Below, piece by piece: positions 9,158-17,826 of a stretch of DNA of 64,000 nucleotides. Position numbers and translations under genes: made by a program. How positions within the stretch are numbered: position 1 is the first letter of the stretch; each line of letters opens with the position of its first letter. The notes beneath the pieces were generated by a model that worked only from the letters and a program-made list of their open reading frames with translations, was not told the DNA's origin and did not search any database. The stretch is from contig NZ_CP129674.1 of NCBI RefSeq assembly GCF_041080795.1, forward strand, positions 1,798,001 through 1,862,000. The letters are read 5' to 3'. This stretch comes from Bifidobacterium sp. WK041_4_12 (lineage in GTDB: Bacteria; Actinomycetota; Actinomycetes; Actinomycetales; Bifidobacteriaceae).

Positions 9158-11026
9158 TCATTGAACAAGCTTTTGGTTGCTCGCGATGACTTCCTCATCC
9201 CAGCGTCGCTCCGGTGGCTCGATTGCAATTCCAGACATCTTGTTTTTCAACATCAGAATTGCGCGTTTCGCATCGTCAGACGTGAGGGTATTGTCGGCAA
9301 GAATCTCATTTTCAAAGCCTTTCTTGTCCTTATTGAGCTCGATCATGGCATCCATATAAGGATTGCCGACAACCAGCTGTCCTTGATATGCGGCGAAGGT
9401 CACACCCACCACCGGCACGCCACGAGAACCGATCTGCTCAATATTCTCTGAAAAATCAATATGATTGTTGCCGAAACCTTCGGTGGTGATTATCGCGCCA
9501 TCCACTTCCATCGCTTCGATCAGAGAACCGAGACGACCGGACACGAAGCTTTTCTCATCGTTCACCTGTGGGGAACCGATAAAGACCACGCCAGTGAGGT
9601 CAAGCTCCTCGTCATGTTGCAATGCCTCGACGAGTGGCTCGCGGAAGAAATGTCTGGTTATCTCCTTGGTCGCAGGCCCAATGCATGCAAGCGCATGAAT
9701 GCCGCCGTCAAGCACCTCATTGGGGCTGAGCACAACGGGAACATTACCCATGTCAACGTTTTTTTCGCCACCCTGAACACCGCAGGGCTGAGACGGCACC
9801 AGCAGATTGTCATGCATGGCACCCTGCCCCATGATTTCCTTGACGAGAACAACACGAGGACGTCCGGACCGTCGAACGTCCTTGAACACTTCCGTTCCGG
9901 CGATGTCTTCATCAGATAGGGTTGCGATTTTCTCGCGGATAGCCCGAATGATGACGTCGCAGGCGCTGTGGGCTGCAAACGGTCCACGGCGTTCCATGCC
10001 GGTGCCCTCCTCGATGCGAACATCGACGCGAATCATGATGTCCCCGTCATCGGGGCAGCCCGGACGACCGAAACGGATTTTTTCATCCATATATCCTTCG
10101 CATGACCCGAATTCGTGTATCTGCACCCCGGCCTCGTCCATGCCAGTAAGGACGAACACCACCCCGGAAAGCACATTGGTCAATCCTTCGCCGAGTTTTC
10201 CTTCTGCCTTGGCTGCAATGGGAATAACGTCCATGATCGTGTTCGAATATACATGGCGTTCATCGGGCTCAATCACATCCATCGTGATGTCCTTGACCAA
10301 GGGATCGGCCTGCTTGGCCTGATCTATGAGTGACGTGTCAATGGAGAGCACACCGTCACCATATGAGGTCGTATCTGCGAGAACTACCTGCTTGACAGGA
10401 TAATTTCGCTTCACGAGCGTGCGTAGAACCTTATCGGGAGCATCTTCCCCGACAGCAGTTCCCTCAGCTGCAGCTTCACCAGCATCGGTTTCCCCAGAAA
10501 CCGCGCCACCGAGCGCCACATCGTGGGCGTCGACACCTGCCGACTGGCCTTCCTCGTTCGATGCCGCGATACGTGGCAGCCCATTAAGGGGAAGGTCCAG
10601 ATCGATTCCCTCTCCTTTAGCGATATGCAGATGCAAGATGCCATCTGCGGTGAGTGTTGAAGCAGCTCCCGCAGGATGCACCACCGATGGCATGACCGGC
10701 TCCGGTGCTGCTGCCGTAGGCTGATGTGAAGCCTTATCCGCAGGCTGCTTCACAGACGCAGTGTCACTGATACCAGCCACTGCGTCAAGCATGTCGGGTG
10801 TCAGCTGGGTCAGCGCCTCTGCGTCGGAGGCAAGCGTGCCACCCAAGGCCTGTCTGATGCTGAGACCATCATCTGTAAGCGTCATCAAATGAGATTCGAC
10901 CATATCGTCAAAAATCGTGGGATCCTCAAAATCCTCGCCGCTCAGTACCGTTCCTGCCGGTCGCCTGCAACACAGCACCGCAGGGTCGTCAAGATGTTCC
11001 TGCACAAGCTCCTGAGACAATGACAT
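9158..11026 (-). CDS. prdA: D-proline reductase proprotein PrdA
   Basis: 622 aa, the size of clostridial PrdA precursors. In the clostridial enzyme this precursor is cleaved at a Cys into about 45- and 23-kDa chains, the Cys becoming the pyruvoyl group that binds D-proline. Two candidates are visible: Cys415 in SQPCGVQGG, whose cleavage would give about 414 and 208 residues and best fits those sizes, and Cys448 in LACIGPATKE, in a strongly conserved block. I cannot decide between them. C-terminal landmarks are TTEGFGNNHIDF and VVGNPYMDAM. Residues about 80-210 are Ala/Asp/Glu-rich and look poorly conserved. AAAGGAACGG precedes the ATG; prdC ends 24 bp upstream. Confidence 0.93.
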   Translation of the reverse strand: MSLSQELVQEHLDDPAVLCCRRPAGTVLSGEDFEDPTIFDDMVESHLMTLTDDGLSIRQALGGTLASDAEALTQLTPDMLDAVAGISDTASVKQPADKASHQPTAAAPEPVMPSVVHPAGAASTLTADGILHLHIAKGEGIDLDLPLNGLPRIAASNEEGQSAGVDAHDVALGGAVSGETDAGEAAAEGTAVGEDAPDKVLRTLVKRNYPVKQVVLADTTSYGDGVLSIDTSLIDQAKQADPLVKDITMDVIEPDERHVYSNTIMDVIPIAAKAEGKLGEGLTNVLSGVVFVLTGMDEAGVQIHEFGSCEGYMDEKIRFGRPGCPDDGDIMIRVDVRIEEGTGMERRGPFAAHSACDVIIRAIREKIATLSDEDIAGTEVFKDVRRSGRPRVVLVKEIMGQGAMHDNLLVPSQPCGVQGGEKNVDMGNVPVVLSPNEVLDGGIHALACIGPATKEITRHFFREPLVEALQHDEELDLTGVVFIGSPQVNDEKSFVSGRLGSLIEAMEVDGAIITTEGFGNNHIDFSENIEQIGSRGVPVVGVTFAAYQGQLVVGNPYMDAMIELNKDKKGFENEILADNTLTSDDAKRAILMLKNKMSGIAIEPPERRWDEEVIASNQKLVQ

Positions 11027-11050
11027 ATCCGTTCCTTTCTCTATGTGGTA

Positions 11051-12274
11051 TCACGCCTGTAACGTCGTCGATGTTTTTCTGAAAGACCTCACCAGATGCT
11101 CCCTGCCGGCAATCATGTATGCATCGCTTGCATGATGCACGCGCATTCCAAGTTTGGGAGCAATCTGCATGACCGTATTCGTGCAATCCGTGCAATGACT
11201 GATAAGAACACTCTGGGCACCGTGCTTTTTCAATGCGAGAACCGCCTGGGCCTGACCGGGACAAACACCGGGATTGAGGCATTTGAGTCGACCGTTGGGC
11301 AGCCGGGAGGCGTTCTTGCACAGTTCGACAGCGCATACCGAGGCACCTTTGCTGGCAGCAATCGCCCTGAGTCGGTCCTCGCTTGCACCGCATGCGCACA
11401 CGATAATTCCCATCGGTCCCTTGTCGCGGATTTCCGGTCCGGCGATGATGATGCCACCTGATGTTTGTGAAATATCATCGTGCAATGTCGTCGGATTGCC
11501 CATGTATGGGCCACCCATCAGCAGCTGAGCATCCTTGTTGACGTGTATCTTCAATGCGTTGAGCACATCGCCGACACTCGCTCCGACAGGAACGTCGTAT
11601 AGTACCAGGCTTACGCCATTGTCGAAGCCGCTGCCTGCGATCTCTCCGGCAACCGTGATGTCCTTTGTCGTAACTATCTCCCGATCAACGACCGCACGAT
11701 GCAGACGCATCAAAGTTTCAACGTTGCTGACCACAACGCCTGCCTTGCTTGGTATGTCTTGAGGGTCGAGAAGCTCGCCGACGATGTCGCGGACAATGGC
11801 ACGCTCGTCACCTGCCGGATATCGATCCTTCAGGACTCCTATCTCTATCCCCGCGTGAATGTCATATCGTGAATCACGCTCATAGTCCGAATGGTCGCGT
11901 GCCGCCTGCGACAACGCTGCCCGCAGCGCAGCGATCTCACGCTCATGCTTGGCCTTTATGGCTACGATGCCACGCTCGGCGCCGACTTCGTGCATGGCGA
12001 TCGTCAATCCGCTGAGGATTTCTTCCGGATTCGTTCCCACCCGCGCGACATTGTGTTCCAGCAAAGGTTCGCATTCCGCGGCATTGGCAATGACGGTATG
12101 GCAACCTTTTCCAAAGGAAAGTTTCTTCCAAGTCGGAAAGCCAGCCCCGCCCATGCCGACGAGTCCCGACTGGCGGATTCGTTCGGTCTGCGAAAGAGTC
12201 GCAGGCATCGTGCTTGCGACATGCTCCCCCAGCAACGACGCTGCTGATATGACGTGGTACTCGCGATTCGTCAT
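11051..12274 (-). CDS. prdC: PrdC-like electron-transfer protein (RnfC-related)
   Basis: 407 aa related to the RnfC/PrdC family: an N-terminal Gly-rich flavin/NADH-binding segment (GLVGMGGAGFPTWKK, about residues 35-50), a central SLBB-like region, and a cysteine-rich C-terminus (CACGA, ELCKNA, CLNPGVCPG, HCTDC) that could bind iron-sulfur clusters. In clostridia PrdC passes electrons from NADH to proline reductase and is itself often a selenoprotein; here the frame is unbroken and uses Cys throughout. GGAGGAGGGAAC before the ATG is strong. It is the first gene of the prd unit, 167 bp downstream of operator site C. Confidence 0.88.
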   Translation of the reverse strand: MTNREYHVISAASLLGEHVASTMPATLSQTERIRQSGLVGMGGAGFPTWKKLSFGKGCHTVIANAAECEPLLEHNVARVGTNPEEILSGLTIAMHEVGAERGIVAIKAKHEREIAALRAALSQAARDHSDYERDSRYDIHAGIEIGVLKDRYPAGDERAIVRDIVGELLDPQDIPSKAGVVVSNVETLMRLHRAVVDREIVTTKDITVAGEIAGSGFDNGVSLVLYDVPVGASVGDVLNALKIHVNKDAQLLMGGPYMGNPTTLHDDISQTSGGIIIAGPEIRDKGPMGIIVCACGASEDRLRAIAASKGASVCAVELCKNASRLPNGRLKCLNPGVCPGQAQAVLALKKHGAQSVLISHCTDCTNTVMQIAPKLGMRVHHASDAYMIAGREHLVRSFRKTSTTLQA

Positions 12275-12440
12275 GTTCCCTCCTCCAGCTAGAAAAGGTA
12301 TGAGATATGTCTGTCAGAAAGGCATTCACCACGAATGGCGACGCCGGCCAGCAGACTTCAGGGTTATATACGGAGGTGTGTGAACATGCATCGCGCCTCT
12401 GTCACAAGGAATGAACGGCATATGCTGATTATTCTTTGTT

Positions 12441-12456
12441 CTAGAATGCATTCTAG
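12441..12456. promoter_or_regulatory. Putative TetR operator, site C (prd operon)
   Basis: The perfect 16-bp palindrome CTAGAATGCATTCTAG lies upstream of prdC, between the prd operon and the end of the ABC transporter operon. Its inner 14 bp fit the island consensus TAGAAYGCRNTYTA. Confidence 0.6.
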
Positions 12457-12541
12457 TCAGAGCAATTGAACATACATGTTACGAATACGTATATTTCAGG
12501 TAAGGTAGTTGCCAGCCCACGGACTTGTATCTCCCATGCAC

Positions 12542-13312
12542 CTAGTGGTTCACGGCACTGAGGAATTGTTGGGTTCGTTCCTGTGTGGGATGATCCATGA
12601 TCTCCTCTGGAATGCCCTCCTCTATCTTGTGGCCGTCAGCCATAACCACCAAGTGATCACCTACCGTTCGCGCGAACCCCATCTCGTGCGTCACCACGAC
12701 CATCGTCATGCCGCTATCAGCAAGTTCACGCATGACTTCAAGCACCTCATGCCCCAGTTCGGGATCGAGCGCTGATGTCGGCTCATCGAACAGCATCAGT
12801 TTAGGTTCGAGTGCAAGCGCCCTTGCGATTGCCACACGCTGCTGCTGCCCGCCTGAAAGCTGGGTGGGATGGGAGGATGCCTTGTTCTTCAGCCCCACCC
12901 TATCCAAGAGTTTCAGCGCTATCTCGCGCGCTTCATCCTCTTTTCGCTGCAGCACATGGCGTTGAGGGAACACAACATTCTGCAGAACGGTCATGTGGGG
13001 AAACAGATTGAACGACTGAAAGACCATGCCACACGTTCGCCGTAACGACAGCAGCTCATCCTGTCCAAGAGGTGACGATACGTCATAGAATTGTCCGTCC
13101 ACCATCATATTGCCTGAGTCAGGCCGCTCCAGAAGGTTGATGCAGCGCAGCAGGGTGGATTTTCCGGCGCCTGAAGGTCCGATGATAGAGCAGACCTCTC
13201 CTTTGCGCACACGCAATGAAACCTCGTGCAGGATAGTGTTCTTGCCAAAAGATTTTGTGATTGCCCCCAACTCCAACATGAAGTCTTCTGATTCATTCGG
13301 TTGAGTATTCAT
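12542..13312 (-). CDS. Polar amino-acid ABC transporter ATP-binding protein
   Basis: 256 aa of the GlnQ/HisP type: Walker A GPSGAGKST near residue 44, signature LSGGQQQR, Walker B LMLFDEPTSALD and the switch His in VVTHEMGFA. AAGGAGCACGT precedes the ATG. It is the last gene of a four-gene unit (permease, permease, binding protein, ATPase) on the minus strand inside the hydroxyproline/proline island. Context suggests import of proline, hydroxyproline or ornithine, but the family does not reveal the substrate. Confidence 0.93.
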   Translation of the reverse strand: MNTQPNESEDFMLELGAITKSFGKNTILHEVSLRVRKGEVCSIIGPSGAGKSTLLRCINLLERPDSGNMMVDGQFYDVSSPLGQDELLSLRRTCGMVFQSFNLFPHMTVLQNVVFPQRHVLQRKEDEAREIALKLLDRVGLKNKASSHPTQLSGGQQQRVAIARALALEPKLMLFDEPTSALDPELGHEVLEVMRELADSGMTMVVVTHEMGFARTVGDHLVVMADGHKIEEGIPEEIMDHPTQERTQQFLSAVNH

Positions 13313-13547
13313 ACGTGCTCCTTGTGCGGAATGTCACCGCACCTTAAGGTGTATTACCTGAAAACATGTGATATCTGGAAAGGTGAGCTGTTGTCCATGC
13401 ACCCGATGTTCGCACGATGGCATGCCGTAGCCGCTTGCACATGAAACGGATAGACATGCCATCGATTGCTGCCAACGATTGCTGTTCAGCACAACTCAGT
13501 GTGTGCCATTTGATGTGTCAGCTCGTTGTTACAACCAACTCAACGAA
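13313..13547. other. Gap between binding protein and ABC ATPase
   Basis: 235 bp with no gene. A short hairpin-like CACCTTAAGGTG occurs at about 13341-13352. The gap may only tune expression, since a highly expressed binding protein is often followed by partial termination. Confidence 0.3.
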
Positions 13548-14408
13548 CTAGCTCAATGGAACCACATATTGCTTCGTTCCGACCTTTGCCAGGCCGGCAC
13601 TCAAATCCTGTTCCTTGAGCAGCTTGACGATGGTGCCATCACTATGAGCCTTCTTGATGCCTGCGCTCAAGGCCTTGCCGAGTGAAGCATTTCCCTTGGT
13701 ATAAGGGAAGGCGGCTTCCGGTGCCTGAACCGTCGCCTGTACTCTCTTATCTGGGTGATCGTTGGCGAGCGCGACCGAGATGGAATCGTCCTTGGCGAAT
13801 TGAGGAACTTGCACGCCATATGCGTCAATTGCCACGTCGATACGGCCAGCATCGAAATCGGCCTTCAGCTCGACACTGCTTGGATAGGTCTTCAGCTTAC
13901 TGCCAAGAATGTTCTTCAAGTCGTTGACCCACAGATAACCGTCAACGGTACCGACCGAATTGACCTTTTCAAGATCGGATATGGTCTCCACATGAAGGCT
14001 CTTCTTTGCAGCCATGCCCAGTCCGTCAAGATACGTCGATGACGAGAAGTCAACCGCTTGCATACGCTTCGCCGTGGCATCGATGCAGCCGATGGCCATG
14101 TCAATGCTTCCACCAGTGATGGATTGAACGGCATCGGCATAGGTGGCCTGCTGCCACACAGGCTGGAGATTGTTTTCCTTGGCTATGTCCTTGACCAACG
14201 TCACATCGATGCCTTTGGGATTGCCGTTGTTATAGCTTGAGAACGGCGGAATATCGATGACTCCCACCGTAAGCTTTCCGGGAGTCACCGTGGTGATTGA
14301 CGAGGATGATCCGCTTGAGCTGCTTGATCCGCATGCTGCAAACGTTGCGACCGACAACGCTGCCAAAGACACCGCTGCCACTACTTTCCGTAACGAGAAA
14401 CGTGTCAT
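13548..14408 (-). CDS. Amino-acid ABC transporter substrate-binding lipoprotein
   Basis: 286 aa. A lipoprotein signal peptide with lipobox TFAAC (Cys near residue 25) is followed by a Ser-rich linker and a type II periplasmic binding fold (LTVGVIDIPPFSSYNNGNPKGIDVTL). The start at 14408 gives a normal signal peptide, whereas the longer frame to 14489 would bury it. It should be anchored outside the membrane and deliver an amino acid to the two permeases encoded just upstream. Ligand is unknown; the neighbourhood suggests proline-like or cationic amino acids. Confidence 0.92.
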   Translation of the reverse strand: MTRFSLRKVVAAVSLAALSVATFAACGSSSSSGSSSSITTVTPGKLTVGVIDIPPFSSYNNGNPKGIDVTLVKDIAKENNLQPVWQQATYADAVQSITGGSIDMAIGCIDATAKRMQAVDFSSSTYLDGLGMAAKKSLHVETISDLEKVNSVGTVDGYLWVNDLKNILGSKLKTYPSSVELKADFDAGRIDVAIDAYGVQVPQFAKDDSISVALANDHPDKRVQATVQAPEAAFPYTKGNASLGKALSAGIKKAHSDGTIVKLLKEQDLSAGLAKVGTKQYVVPLS

Positions 14409-14540
14409 AATCCTATCTCTTTCTACTCCTGGGTTGGGTAACCCAACTTCATGGTTCTTGCGTGCCAACCCCGGATTGGAGTCGGACACCGCTGAAAACC
14501 GTCATGCAATGAGAACAACCTGATAATGCTGACGGTTTGG

Positions 14541-15206
14541 CTAATATGCCTTGTTGATGCGCCGCTCCACCCATGTGGTAATCCATGTGGATGGAAGTGT
14601 CACCGCGGCGTAGACCAACCCGGCAAGAACGAATACTCTGAGATACTGGAAACTCTCTCCTCCCAACGAATATGCCTGTTTCATAAGTTCGGGAACGGCT
14701 ATGGTATATGCCAAGGACGTGTCTTGGAATGCCAGAATGGTCTGACCCATCAAACCGGGAATCGTTGACCGCAGACCTTGGGGTGCGATCACTCGCAAGA
14801 AGGTGATTCTCGGCTTCAGCCCCAGCGCCTGACCTGCTTCCAGCTGACCCTTGGGAACCGAGAGAATGCCTGCCCGGATAATCTCCGAGCAGTAGCACGA
14901 ATAGTTCCAAGCCAAAGCACCGATTACGGAAGCTATGTTGGTCAGATTCAGTCCAAATCGCGGCAGACCGTAATAGACGAGATAGAGGATGACCAGAGCT
15001 GGCATTCCTCGCCCTACCTCGACGATGACGAGTCCCACGGCATTGATCAGCCGACGCTTTGACATCACCATCAAAGCAAGGCAGAAAGCGAGCGGGAGAC
15101 CGATCACAATCACGGCGGCAATGATCCACAGGCTTTGACGTAGACCAACGAGCAAGGTGGGAAGAAACTGCAACCAGCTGGCGAGCAGTGAAGTATTATC
15201 GGACAA
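14541..15206 (-). CDS. Amino-acid ABC transporter permease
   Basis: 221 aa of the HisM/GlnP type with about five membrane helices and the EAA loop QALGLKPRITFLRVIAPQGLR that contacts the ATPase. The apparent start is TTG, directly abutting the TGA of the preceding permease gene, so translation is probably coupled. It pairs with the next gene as the heterodimeric membrane core of the transporter. Confidence 0.92.
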   Translation of the reverse strand: MSDNTSLLASWLQFLPTLLVGLRQSLWIIAAVIVIGLPLAFCLALMVMSKRRLINAVGLVIVEVGRGMPALVILYLVYYGLPRFGLNLTNIASVIGALAWNYSCYCSEIIRAGILSVPKGQLEAGQALGLKPRITFLRVIAPQGLRSTIPGLMGQTILAFQDTSLAYTIAVPELMKQAYSLGGESFQYLRVFVLAGLVYAAVTLPSTWITTWVERRINKAY

Positions 15207-15848
15207 TCAAATCACCGACTTTCGTAGACGCTCGTCCAAGGAACGCGAAGCCATCGCAATGGGAACGCTTAAAGCGATGTAGAGCAACCCTGCAAACACG
15301 TACGGCAGAACCCCTGAGATGCTCAGATTCTGACGAGCATAAGCCTGAGCCTGAAATACCATTTCTGCGACGATAATGGTTGATGCGATTGAGGAATTTT
15401 TTAATAGGCCAATGAAGTATGTTGCTATGGTCGGGCTTACGATGCGCACCGCCTGGGGCGCGATAATCCTGAAAAAGGCAATCGGACGCGAAATTCCGAG
15501 GGCTTGCGATGCCTCATACTGCCCACGAGGGACGGTCTGCAAGCCTGCGCGATAGATTTCTGCGAGATAGCCCGCAGAGATTGTACCCAAACCTAGCAGC
15601 GCCGCCTCCAGCGATGTGAGGCGAAACTCAGGTGAGGAAATGCCGAACTTGAGAACGAACAGCCAGACAATCATCGGAACGCCGCGAAGCAGGTCAACGA
15701 CCAGACGACATATCAGACGCAAGGGCAGAATCGATGTTCTCAGACCGAGAGACAAGGGAACCGCGAGTATCGCACCTAAAATAAACGATCCAATGGTAAC
15801 TATCAAGGTTAACGGAAGTCCTTGCAGAACAACCAGAAGCGGTTCCAT
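15207..15848 (-). CDS. Amino-acid ABC transporter permease, first gene of operon
   Basis: 213 aa, HisQ/GlnP type, with hydrophobic helices and an EAA loop (EASQALGISRPIAFFRIIAPQAV). The ATG at 15848 follows GGGGG at good spacing; an in-frame TTG two codons upstream is possible. It opens the four-gene transporter operon, with the putative TetR site D about 150 bp upstream. Its C-terminus abuts the start of the second permease without a gap. Confidence 0.92.
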   Translation of the reverse strand: MEPLLVVLQGLPLTLIVTIGSFILGAILAVPLSLGLRTSILPLRLICRLVVDLLRGVPMIVWLFVLKFGISSPEFRLTSLEAALLGLGTISAGYLAEIYRAGLQTVPRGQYEASQALGISRPIAFFRIIAPQAVRIVSPTIATYFIGLLKNSSIASTIIVAEMVFQAQAYARQNLSISGVLPYVFAGLLYIALSVPIAMASRSLDERLRKSVI

Positions 15849-16287
15849 GCGCAACCCCCTTCGTGGGATGAATCCCGAGAAAATTCCATAGTGGAGAAGA
15901 AATCATGTGCTAGATCAGCTGGTAGCGCCTAACCTCTTGCAGCCTAGTAAAAGTCTTCCTGTTATCGATTGTTTTTCGGTAAGGTAAACTGTAAGTGAAC
16001 TACGTTCTAGTATGAAGTATTAGTTGGCACGTAGCAGTGGTAAATTTCAAAGGATTTCAACACACTCCAAATCCCACTCTCACCATGCCTCGCATATATG
16101 CGCTGCTGAGGCAGCGTGGTTTGCATGTATGAAAGTATGCATTATGTAAATACTTGCAATGGGCAGTGCCAACGATGCTTACGTATCACCATGCGTATCA
16201 GATCACGCGCATCGGTGGTAGGAGCACATCAGAAAGAGCATGCGCGCCCTGGCAATCCATTGCAAGGAGTGAATGCCGTACTACGCG
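15849..16287. promoter_or_regulatory. Promoter region of the ABC operon and 3' region of the aminotransferase
   Basis: About 440 bp without a gene. It holds operator site D and a possible minus-strand promoter around it (TTCATA, 17 bp, TACAGT). A small hairpin CGCTGC-TGAG-GCAGCG at 16101-16116 could end aminotransferase transcription but lacks a T-run. Confidence 0.45.
15996..16009 (-). promoter_or_regulatory. Putative TetR operator, site D (ABC transporter)
   Basis: The minus strand reads TAGAACGTAGTTCA, sharing TAGAACG with sites A and E. It falls between a plausible -35 (TTCATA) and -10 (TACAGT) spaced 17 bp, where a repressor would block RNA polymerase. Confidence 0.5.
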
Positions 16288-17526
16288 CTACGCATGCACG
16301 CTGGAAAGCTCACCACAGGTTGCCAGAATGGCATCGCGCAAGATGGACAACGCCTCATCGATGTGGAATCGGGTAACAATCAGCGGAGGAACTACTCTGA
16401 TGATCGAGGTGCCGATAGCCGTGGTCAGCAGGCCTCGGCGCAATGCCTCATGCTTGACATCCACCGCATTGACGGATGAATCGAATTCAAAGCCGACCAG
16501 CAATCCCATGCCACGTACCTCACGAATGTGCGGCAGTGCACGCGCACCTTCCATCAAATATGCGCCCATGCGGCGCGCATTGCCCGGCAGGTCACGATCC
16601 ATGATTTCACCAACCTCAGCCAGCGCCGCGGCAGTGCACAGGGGGCTTCCGCCAAAAGTCGAGCCGTGAGTTCCCGGGGTGAATGATGCAGCGATGCTCT
16701 TCGTCGTGCACATTGCCCCGATGGGTACTCCACCGCCCAAGCCTTTGGCCATCGTCACTATATCGGGTCGTATCGCAAACTGCTCATATGCCATCAGCGA
16801 GCCGGTTCGTCCCCAACCGGTCTGGACTTCGTCAAGAATGAGAAGCAATCCCTTGGAATCGCATAATGCGCGGATACCTTGCAGGAATTCCTGCGTTGCC
16901 GGATGCACACCACCCTCACCCTGCACCGGTTCAAGCAGAATCGCGATGGTTGTATCGTCTACCTTCGATGCGAAATCATCCAAGTCATTGAACCGAGCGT
17001 AGACAAAGCCTGGGGTCATGCCGCCATATCCGTTTTGATTGGCCGTTCCAGGCTGCCCCGTCGCCGCCATGGAACCGAAAGTTCGCCCGTGAAAGGAGTT
17101 AGATGCAGAAATGATCGTATATTTTTCCGAATCGTAATGATCGGTTCCATACTTTCTTGCAAGCTTGATTGCAGCCTCGTTCGCCTCCGTGCCCGAGTTC
17201 TGATAGAAAATTTTCTCCATGCCGATGGCATCACAGACCTTCTTTGCAAGCAGTGCCTGCGGAATCGTATACGGATAGTTGAAGGTATGCATGATGTCGC
17301 CGACCTGATCGCGTATGGCTGCAGCCACCTTGGGGTTTACATTACCTGCATTGTTGACCGCGATACCACCGTAGAAATCCAGGTACGCATTCCCATCCGG
17401 ATCGTAGAGGTACATGCCCTCGGCGCGTTCTGCAACGAAGTCATATCGCTCATATGTTTCAATCATGTAGGTATCAACCAGGTTCTTGATATCTTGCTGC
17501 GTTAATCCTGTATCGGCCAATTTCAT
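16288..17526 (-). CDS. Class III aminotransferase, acetylornithine/ornithine type
   Basis: 412 aa, PLP fold type I. Landmarks are NSGTEANEAAIKLARKYG, ILLEPVQGEGG, LILDEVQTGWGRTG and the PLP lysine in VTMAKGLGGG. It is closest in style to ArgD/ornithine aminotransferases. The ATG at 17526 with GAGGGGG about 9 nt upstream is preferred to a GTG at 17535 that would overlap that site. No arginine-biosynthesis genes are nearby, so a catabolic role fits better: ornithine to glutamate semialdehyde/P5C feeding the proline pool, or transamination of 5-aminovalerate made by proline reductase. Both are inferences from context. Operator site E lies about 100 bp upstream. Confidence 0.88.
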   Translation of the reverse strand: MKLADTGLTQQDIKNLVDTYMIETYERYDFVAERAEGMYLYDPDGNAYLDFYGGIAVNNAGNVNPKVAAAIRDQVGDIMHTFNYPYTIPQALLAKKVCDAIGMEKIFYQNSGTEANEAAIKLARKYGTDHYDSEKYTIISASNSFHGRTFGSMAATGQPGTANQNGYGGMTPGFVYARFNDLDDFASKVDDTTIAILLEPVQGEGGVHPATQEFLQGIRALCDSKGLLLILDEVQTGWGRTGSLMAYEQFAIRPDIVTMAKGLGGGVPIGAMCTTKSIAASFTPGTHGSTFGGSPLCTAAALAEVGEIMDRDLPGNARRMGAYLMEGARALPHIREVRGMGLLVGFEFDSSVNAVDVKHEALRRGLLTTAIGTSIIRVVPPLIVTRFHIDEALSILRDAILATCGELSSVHA

Positions 17527-17623
17527 GCCAGACACCCCCTCGTCGGAACAAGTACCGACGCCTTGTAGTGATGACGCTTGATAGTGAAGCTACCGCATGA
17601 CAAGCTCAAAATGATATGCGATA

Positions 17624-17637
17624 TAGAACGCAGTCTA
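17624..17637 (+). promoter_or_regulatory. Putative TetR operator, site E (aminotransferase)
   Basis: TAGAACGCAGTCTA, a near-perfect palindrome, lies 98 bp before the aminotransferase start. A TTGATT -35-like hexamer abuts it on the minus strand, so the site probably overlaps the promoter. It marks the right-hand end of the island, just before nrdE. Confidence 0.55.
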
Positions 17638-17780
17638 GAAATCAATTGTTTCGGATACTTATCATGTAAATATCATCACTTGCATGTCTTGCACGAATCG
17701 CCCGGCAACGCCGCCGAACGAAATGCTTGCTTCGAGAGGGTATGAACTGTTGCGGACGGTGAAGCTCCACCTCGTCCGCC

Positions 17781-17820
17781 TCACCAGGCGGGAAGCCTTT
17801 CGGACTCCCCGCCTGGTGGT
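17781..17820 (-). terminator. Strong hairpin downstream of nrdE
   Basis: An 11- to 12-bp GC-rich inverted repeat (CACCAGGCGGG with CCCGCCTGGTG) starts 7 bp beyond the nrdE stop. There is no T-run, so it may be a terminator of non-classical type or an mRNA-stabilising hairpin. Confidence 0.5.
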
Positions 17821-17826
17821 TCGATG

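Noticed and set aside
8064..12274. Possible UGA-encoded selenocysteine in prdB or prdC
   Set aside because: Both frames are uninterrupted and the expected Sec position in PrdB is a TGT Cys codon.
12494..13364. 10-bp inverted repeat TTTCAGGTAA / TTACCTGAAA flanking the ABC ATPase gene
   Set aside because: Too short to exclude chance over this distance and no transposase is present.
16101..16116. Small hairpin after the aminotransferase gene as terminator
   Set aside because: Only 6 bp of stem and no T-run.
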